Assembly: GCA_900551355.1 (NCBI GenBank)
Contig: URVR01000020.1
Location: 1 to 16,131 of the forward strand
DNA from: an uncultured Eubacteriales bacterium
GTDB lineage: Bacteria; Bacillota; Clostridia; Oscillospirales; Oscillospiraceae
Reading direction: 5' to 3'
Length of the DNA stretch: 16,131 nt
Shown here: positions 12,938 through 16,131 of the stretch, one piece after another
Layout: the number at the start of each line of letters is the position of its first letter
Numbering within the stretch: position 1 is the first letter of the stretch
Notes under the pieces: model-generated
What the model was told of the DNA's origin: nothing
What the model saw: only the letters and a program-made list of their open reading frames with translations
The model's database searches: none
Translations under genes and position numbers: made by a program

Positions 12938-14110
12938 ATGCCAACCCACTATAACGTGAAAATGAAAATGTTATATGCCCTCGCTATATGTGGTCTTGTC
13001 CGTCGGGATGACCTTGCGATTTTTGCCGAGACCATGAACATGGGTTCCCACGACATTATGGATTTGATTAGCGCCGGTTTTGTGAGGGAGTCGAGCGCAG
13101 AGGTTGATATTCGCATTGGGGGAAGAAGTCGGAAGCGGGTGCGCCGCGTCTGCTGCATTACAAATAAGGGCCTTGCGTTTCTCTTGGAGTTTGGCGGCGC
13201 ACTGTTTCCATGGCTGGAGAGCATACCCAAGAGTATCATCGGAAACGTCAACCTGCGCGGCGGTACGCTGGCGCGGAAAGCGCCGTTGGACCGCCGCCTG
13301 AATTTGGCTGGTGCGAATTGTTTTTACGCTGCCGCAGGTTTTGAGGTTCACCCGCTGGTATTCGGTGATGACGAGGACAGTCAGAAACCTGCGCTGTCAG
13401 CCATCATTGCGAACGCGGTGGGTGATTTCGCTCCTGAAGAAAGCACCGTGTACTACAACGCCATTGAAGTGAAGGGAAAGTGTATTGACGCAGACGCAGA
13501 AGATTCGCACTCTCAGAGATTTACTCGGCAGGTCGGATTCGCGGCGTATTCCAAAAATGATTTCAACATCTACATGATTCCGCAGGGCGGCATGAGATGG
13601 AAAACGGAAATTGCCAAAAAAGAAATGTACCTGTTTTCTACCTACCGCAGCAAAATCCGTATGAATCAAATGAAAGATTGCTGTGCTGTCCTCCTTGCTC
13701 GTAACCCCCGTGATTTTGCGGCATCGTTCCTTTCTATCAATGATTTTTCCAGCAAGAAAACTAAAATGCAGCGCATATACGTTGTTCCGATGAGGTGCGA
13801 GGGGCGTAAGGACAACGTGATAGCCATGACATCTGGTTTCGATGGTGAACGGGAGAACTGCATTATTGAACTGGGAGAAGATTTTGAATTTGAACGAGAT
13901 GCGAGGTCATTTATCTTTCCGTTCCGCATGTGTTGGGAGGGGACGACCTATCACGTGGCGATAGGGACGGTGATGGAGCTCTACAACATCCGCAATATAA
14001 AAGAAAATGTTGAGGCCGGAAAGCCCGTGATGGTTTATTGTTACCACCATCAGACACCGTATTATCAGGCGATATTCGGGAATAGCGTAGGTTATATTTT
14101 TGCAGATTGA
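12938..14110 (+). CDS. Unknown element protein with winged-helix-like N-terminus
   Basis: The product is 390 aa, with the start set by AAAAGGAGG seven bases upstream of the ATG at 12938. Residues about 8-85 read like a winged helix: LYALAICGLVRRDDLAIFAE, a recognition-helix-like MNMGSHDIMDLISAGFVRES, a basic wing GGRSRKRVRRV, then CCITNKGLAFLLEF. This recalls the N-terminal domain of replication-relaxation type proteins. The rest (about 120-390) includes YYNAIEVKG and a RFTRQVGFAAYSKND/MRWKTE region that I cannot assign. There is no signal peptide or membrane span. The gene follows the RusA-like one by 247 bp and has the same type of ribosome site, so the two may act together. A DNA-binding role is inferred. 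Confidence 0.6.
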   Translation: MPTHYNVKMKMLYALAICGLVRRDDLAIFAETMNMGSHDIMDLISAGFVRESSAEVDIRIGGRSRKRVRRVCCITNKGLAFLLEFGGALFPWLESIPKSIIGNVNLRGGTLARKAPLDRRLNLAGANCFYAAAGFEVHPLVFGDDEDSQKPALSAIIANAVGDFAPEESTVYYNAIEVKGKCIDADAEDSHSQRFTRQVGFAAYSKNDFNIYMIPQGGMRWKTEIAKKEMYLFSTYRSKIRMNQMKDCCAVLLARNPRDFAASFLSINDFSSKKTKMQRIYVVPMRCEGRKDNVIAMTSGFDGERENCIIELGEDFEFERDARSFIFPFRMCWEGTTYHVAIGTVMELYNIRNIKENVEAGKPVMVYCYHHQTPYYQAIFGNSVGYIFAD

Positions 14111-14113
14111 AAG

Positions 14114-14148
14114 GCGAGGGGTGATCCGCTACGCGGATAACCCCTCGC
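14114..14148. terminator. Hairpin between convergent genes
   Basis: GCGAGGGGTGATCCGC (14114-14129) and GCGGATAACCCCTCGC (14133-14148) pair over 16 positions with one mismatch and a TAC loop. No T-run follows on the plus strand and only CTTTC follows on the minus strand, so it is a weaker terminator than the two in the chromosomal part. Its position, four bases past one stop and 30 before the other, fits a shared terminator. Confidence 0.7.
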
Positions 14149-14178
14149 AAAGATGGCAGCCGGCTGGCTGCATATTGG

Positions 14179-15519
14179 TCACAGAAACATTGCCATGTAG
14201 ATGGGCAGATGGAGGATGTTATCGGAGCGCATGACATCCTTTGTGTAGAGAATATAGGACTCACCTATTTTCGAGGAAAACTTTGCGCGGAATTTGTCCA
14301 ACGATGCGTGGCTGCGGTAGTTGCCGGACTTTACTTCGATGGGGGCTATTTTTTTGCCCTCGGCAATCAGGAAATCGACCTCCATGTGGTTTTCCCGATG
14401 CTCCTTATCACAGCGAGAGTAGAAGTAGAGCTTATGCCCACGGCACCGGAGCATCTGTGCCACCATGTTCTCCAAAATCATGCCCTCGTTTACATCCAGC
14501 TTGTCAAAGAGGATGGCTTTATACAGCTCGTTGTCTGTATAGCCCTTGTCCATGAATGTCTGTGTTACCAGCAGTCCCGTGTCTGCCATGTAGCATTTCT
14601 GTGTGGTGTGGTCGGCGCTGAGGGCAAGCCCTACATTGGGGTCGGTGGCGTTGAAGCAGGTGTTGACCACCATCGCCTCGTTCAGCCAGATAAAGGAATC
14701 CTCATAGGAACGAAAACGCGCATTTTCGCCCAGCGAACTCAGGCGATATTTCTTTTCTTTTTTGGATAGCTGACCGGGGATACTGTCGAAAACCGCATAA
14801 ACCTTATCCTCGTATCCCTCGGCAAACTTGGCTACGTCGTCGCGGTAGAGCCGCAGGATGTTCCGCTTGACCGCATCGGAGGCGGCAAAGTCCTTCCCAT
14901 TCAGGTAGGCGAGGACGGATTGTGGCATCCCGCCCACCAGCAGGTACTGCCGGAAGCTGTTCATGACCTTTCGATGCACCGCCTGACCCAAGGGTTTTCG
15001 CGCCTCGAATGCCTGCCGGATAAACGGAACGGTGACCTCATCACCCAGCGCCCATAGAAATTCCTCAAAGTCCAAGGGGAACATCTCCAGATGTTCCTCC
15101 TCCGATGGGATGATAATGTCCTTGACGTTCTTCTTGAGCCGGATGAGAGAACCGGTTTCCAAATAATCGTAGCGCCCATCCGCCACAAGGTACTTGATAA
15201 GCTGCCGTGCGCGGGGGAACTGCTGCACCTCGTCAAACACGATGAGGGACTCTCTGTTGTAAAGCTGTGTTCCGAAGAAGACGGACAGCTTGGCAAAAAA
15301 CATATCGAGGTCGGTGCTGTCATTTTCAAAGATGTCCAGCACATCCTTCGGGACATTTCCGAAATCAATAATGATATGGCTTTTATACTCGTTCGCTGCG
15401 AACTCCTTGGCAATGAAACTCTTGCCAACGCGCCTTGCTCCGTCAATCAGCAGCGCTGTCGTCCCGCCGCTTCGCTGCTTCCACGCGACGAGGTCATTAT
15501 AAATTTTCCGCCTCAGCAT
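14179..15519 (-). CDS. AAA family ATPase with DUF4143 domain
   Basis: The 446-aa cytoplasmic protein has the AAA_14/DUF4143 arrangement. Walker A GARRVGKS spans 27-34, Walker B LIVFDEVQQF spans 92-101 with D96/E97, and an ETGS sensor-like motif lies near 121-124. The C-terminal DUF4143 part ends in an EVDFLIAEG...IEVKSG stretch whose D382, E395 and K397 match a PD-(D/E)XK nuclease-like core. Length is normal for the family. These proteins are abundant in gut anaerobes and on mobile elements, but their role is not settled; DNA processing or defence has been suggested on domain grounds only. The ATG at 15517-15519 follows AGGAGG. The gene converges on the unknown wHTH gene. Three 33-bp-spaced repeats lie at and above its promoter and may control it. 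Confidence 0.9.
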   Translation of the reverse strand: MLRRKIYNDLVAWKQRSGGTTALLIDGARRVGKSFIAKEFAANEYKSHIIIDFGNVPKDVLDIFENDSTDLDMFFAKLSVFFGTQLYNRESLIVFDEVQQFPRARQLIKYLVADGRYDYLETGSLIRLKKNVKDIIIPSEEEHLEMFPLDFEEFLWALGDEVTVPFIRQAFEARKPLGQAVHRKVMNSFRQYLLVGGMPQSVLAYLNGKDFAASDAVKRNILRLYRDDVAKFAEGYEDKVYAVFDSIPGQLSKKEKKYRLSSLGENARFRSYEDSFIWLNEAMVVNTCFNATDPNVGLALSADHTTQKCYMADTGLLVTQTFMDKGYTDNELYKAILFDKLDVNEGMILENMVAQMLRCRGHKLYFYSRCDKEHRENHMEVDFLIAEGKKIAPIEVKSGNYRSHASLDKFRAKFSSKIGESYILYTKDVMRSDNILHLPIYMAMFL

Positions 15520-15559
15520 ACCGATTCCTCCTGACTTTCAGAGTCGTGTTGTTTTCCTT

Positions 15560-15589
15560 AGTTTAACACAGGGATGCACGAAAAGGCAA
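15560..15589 (-). promoter_or_regulatory. Promoter of the AAA/DUF4143 gene
   Basis: On the minus strand, TAAACT (15560-15565) with TGt before it gives an extended -10, and TTGCCT (15584-15589) is the -35 at 18 bp. The -35 lies within the first of three direct repeats, so a protein bound to the repeats would cover the promoter. Confidence 0.55.
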
Positions 15590-15655
15590 GTTAAAAATGT
15601 CGATATTTGCACGAAACGGCAGCTATGCAGTTTTTAATACTGCACGAAACGGCAG
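15576..15655. repeat. Three direct repeats at exact 33-bp spacing (iteron/operator-like)
   Basis: GCACGAAACGGCAG occurs at 15609-15622 and 15642-15655. A diverged copy, GCACGAAAAGGCA, lies at 15576-15588. Start-to-start distance is 33 bp both times, about three DNA turns, so the copies face the same side. The 19-bp spacers are AT-rich and not conserved. This fits an iteron array or a multi-site operator for the adjacent gene. The unit is too short for a CRISPR. Confidence 0.8.
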
Positions 15656-15691
15656 GTTTAACGCCTGCCTTTGTAGCAGTCAAGAAAGACG

Positions 15692-15729
15692 GGCCGCATG
15701 ATCTGTGCGGAGGCACAGATCATGCGGCC
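15692..15729. terminator. Perfect 17-bp hairpin
   Basis: GGCCGCATGATCTGTGC (15692-15708) and GCACAGATCATGCGGCC (15713-15729) pair without mismatch around GGAG. On the minus strand GTCTTTCTT follows, so it may end a transcript that comes from beyond the right edge and insulate the AAA/DUF4143 promoter. It could equally be part of an origin or transfer region. Confidence 0.55.
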
Positions 15730-15977
15730 TGCGTTGCGTGGAGTGAAGTAAAACTATTCGGCGGGCTTTTAGAATTTTCACTCAGGCTATCGTGTTATAT
15801 GACTTAACACGCCCCTGTGTTTTTAGGACAATCTGCGGTCAATCACTGATTTTCATAGGTTCCGCTTCGCCACGAAAGTCATTATGCTTTGGCGCTCTCG
15901 TGGACGCTTAGGAACCCGAAACAACGAGACGCTCCCTCGGAGTCCCGCTGTGCCGCGCCGCAGAGTTGGGTATAGTT

Positions 15978-16082
15978 TCAGGCACGCGGACAGTTCCGCG
16001 CTTGCCGTGCCCCGTCTGAGGCCCTTAGCGGGTACGCCGCCGCACGCTGCTGATCAGCATATAGCCGGAACGCCTCGTATGG
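15978..16082 (-). CDS. Possible 3' end of a gene entering from the right edge
   Basis: An open minus-strand frame of 34 codons starts at the genomic edge and stops at 15978-15980. It begins PYEAFRLYADQQRAAAYPLR, an amphipathic and protein-like stretch. No start is visible and no family is recognised. The same bases form a strong inverted repeat, so it may be chance. Confidence 0.2.
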   Translation of the reverse strand, partial: PYEAFRLYADQQRAAAYPLRASDGARQARNCPRA

Positions 16083-16083
16083 G

Positions 16084-16131
16084 CTGTCTCTTATACACAT
16101 CTGACGCTGCCGACGATCGCATAAGTGTAGA
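16084..16131 (-). other. Illumina Nextera adapter (artefact)
   Basis: CTGTCTCTTATACACATCT (16084-16102) is the mosaic end and GACGCTGCCGACGA (16103-16116) the reverse complement of the read-1 adapter. TCGCATAA (16117-16124) is an index, the reverse complement of TTATGCGA, and GTGTAGA is the start of the P5 side. The index agrees with the partial one at the left end. Genomic sequence ends at about 16083. Confidence 0.98.

Larger units (their letters stand above)
15656..16083. other. Non-coding, stem-loop-rich end of the contig
   Basis: There are about 430 bases without a convincing complete gene. A series of inverted repeats occupies 15692-16011: a perfect 17-bp hairpin, then GAGTGAA/TTCACTC (15741-15747, 15777-15783), CGTGTTA/TAACACG (15791-15797, 15805-15811), the nested pair GGTTCC/GGAACC with CCACGA/TCGTGG (15858-15916), and CGCGGA/TCCGCG inside GGCACG/CGTGCC (15981-16011). 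A short open frame enters from the right edge on the minus strand and is given separately. Confidence 0.7.

Noticed and set aside
15576..15655. CRISPR array
   Set aside because: There are only three 14-bp repeats with 19-bp spacers and no cas genes; size and spacing fit iterons or operators, not CRISPR.
15607..15807. 66-aa plus-strand frame containing two HETA peptide repeats
   Set aside because: The repeated peptide comes only from the 14-bp DNA repeats falling in frame (33 bp is a multiple of three). It has no ribosome site and crosses a perfect 17-bp hairpin.

Overview
The window is a metagenome- or isolate-style assembly contig from a GC-rich Gram-positive anaerobe, most likely a gut clostridium of the Oscillospirales (Ruminococcaceae/Oscillospiraceae) type. 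The reasons are a V-type rather than F-type ATPase operon, a FtsK/SpoIIIE-type translocase, a YitT-family protein, a surface protein with a Gram-positive-style C-terminal anchor, strong AGGAGG ribosome binding sites and heavily G/C-biased third codon positions. The species cannot be fixed from the sequence. Both extreme ends (1-39 and 16084-16131) are Illumina Nextera adapter, not genome.

Left part (40 to about 11606), chromosomal. A leftward V-ATPase operon (G/H-like stalk subunit, subunit I, then proteolipid subunit K cut by the contig edge) diverges from a rightward pair, uppP (undecaprenyl-diphosphate phosphatase) and ftsK/spoIIIE. A bidirectional terminator separates ftsK from a convergent YitT-family gene. 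Next comes a divergent pair that share a palindrome-rich 144-bp control region: a large XRE-like regulator (leftward) and a small secreted, glycine/asparagine-rich, anchored surface protein (rightward). Another perfect bidirectional terminator separates the surface protein from a convergent MATE efflux gene with a histidine-rich tail.

Junction (about 11480 to 11730). Leftward reading gives the 3' end of a tRNA (T-loop, acceptor strand, CCA) without its 5' half, followed by two hairpins before the MATE gene. On the other side lie an 8-bp hairpin and a tandem 11-bp direct repeat. Codon usage becomes much less GC-rich at the same place. This is the expected look of one end of an integrative element inserted at a tRNA 3' end, with the element extending rightward off the contig.

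Right part (about 11607 to 16083), putative mobile element. It holds a 307-aa protein whose C-terminal half resembles RusA-type Holliday junction nucleases, a 390-aa protein with a winged-helix-like N-terminus of unknown function, and a convergent AAA ATPase/DUF4143 protein. Upstream of the ATPase are three copies of a 14-bp sequence spaced exactly 33 bp apart (iteron- or operator-like), then about 320 bp of successive inverted repeats without a convincing gene. No integrase, relaxase or transfer gene is visible. If the element reading is right, those genes lie beyond the right end. The RusA-like gene, the unknown wHTH gene and the iteron/stem-loop block are the least explained parts of the window.
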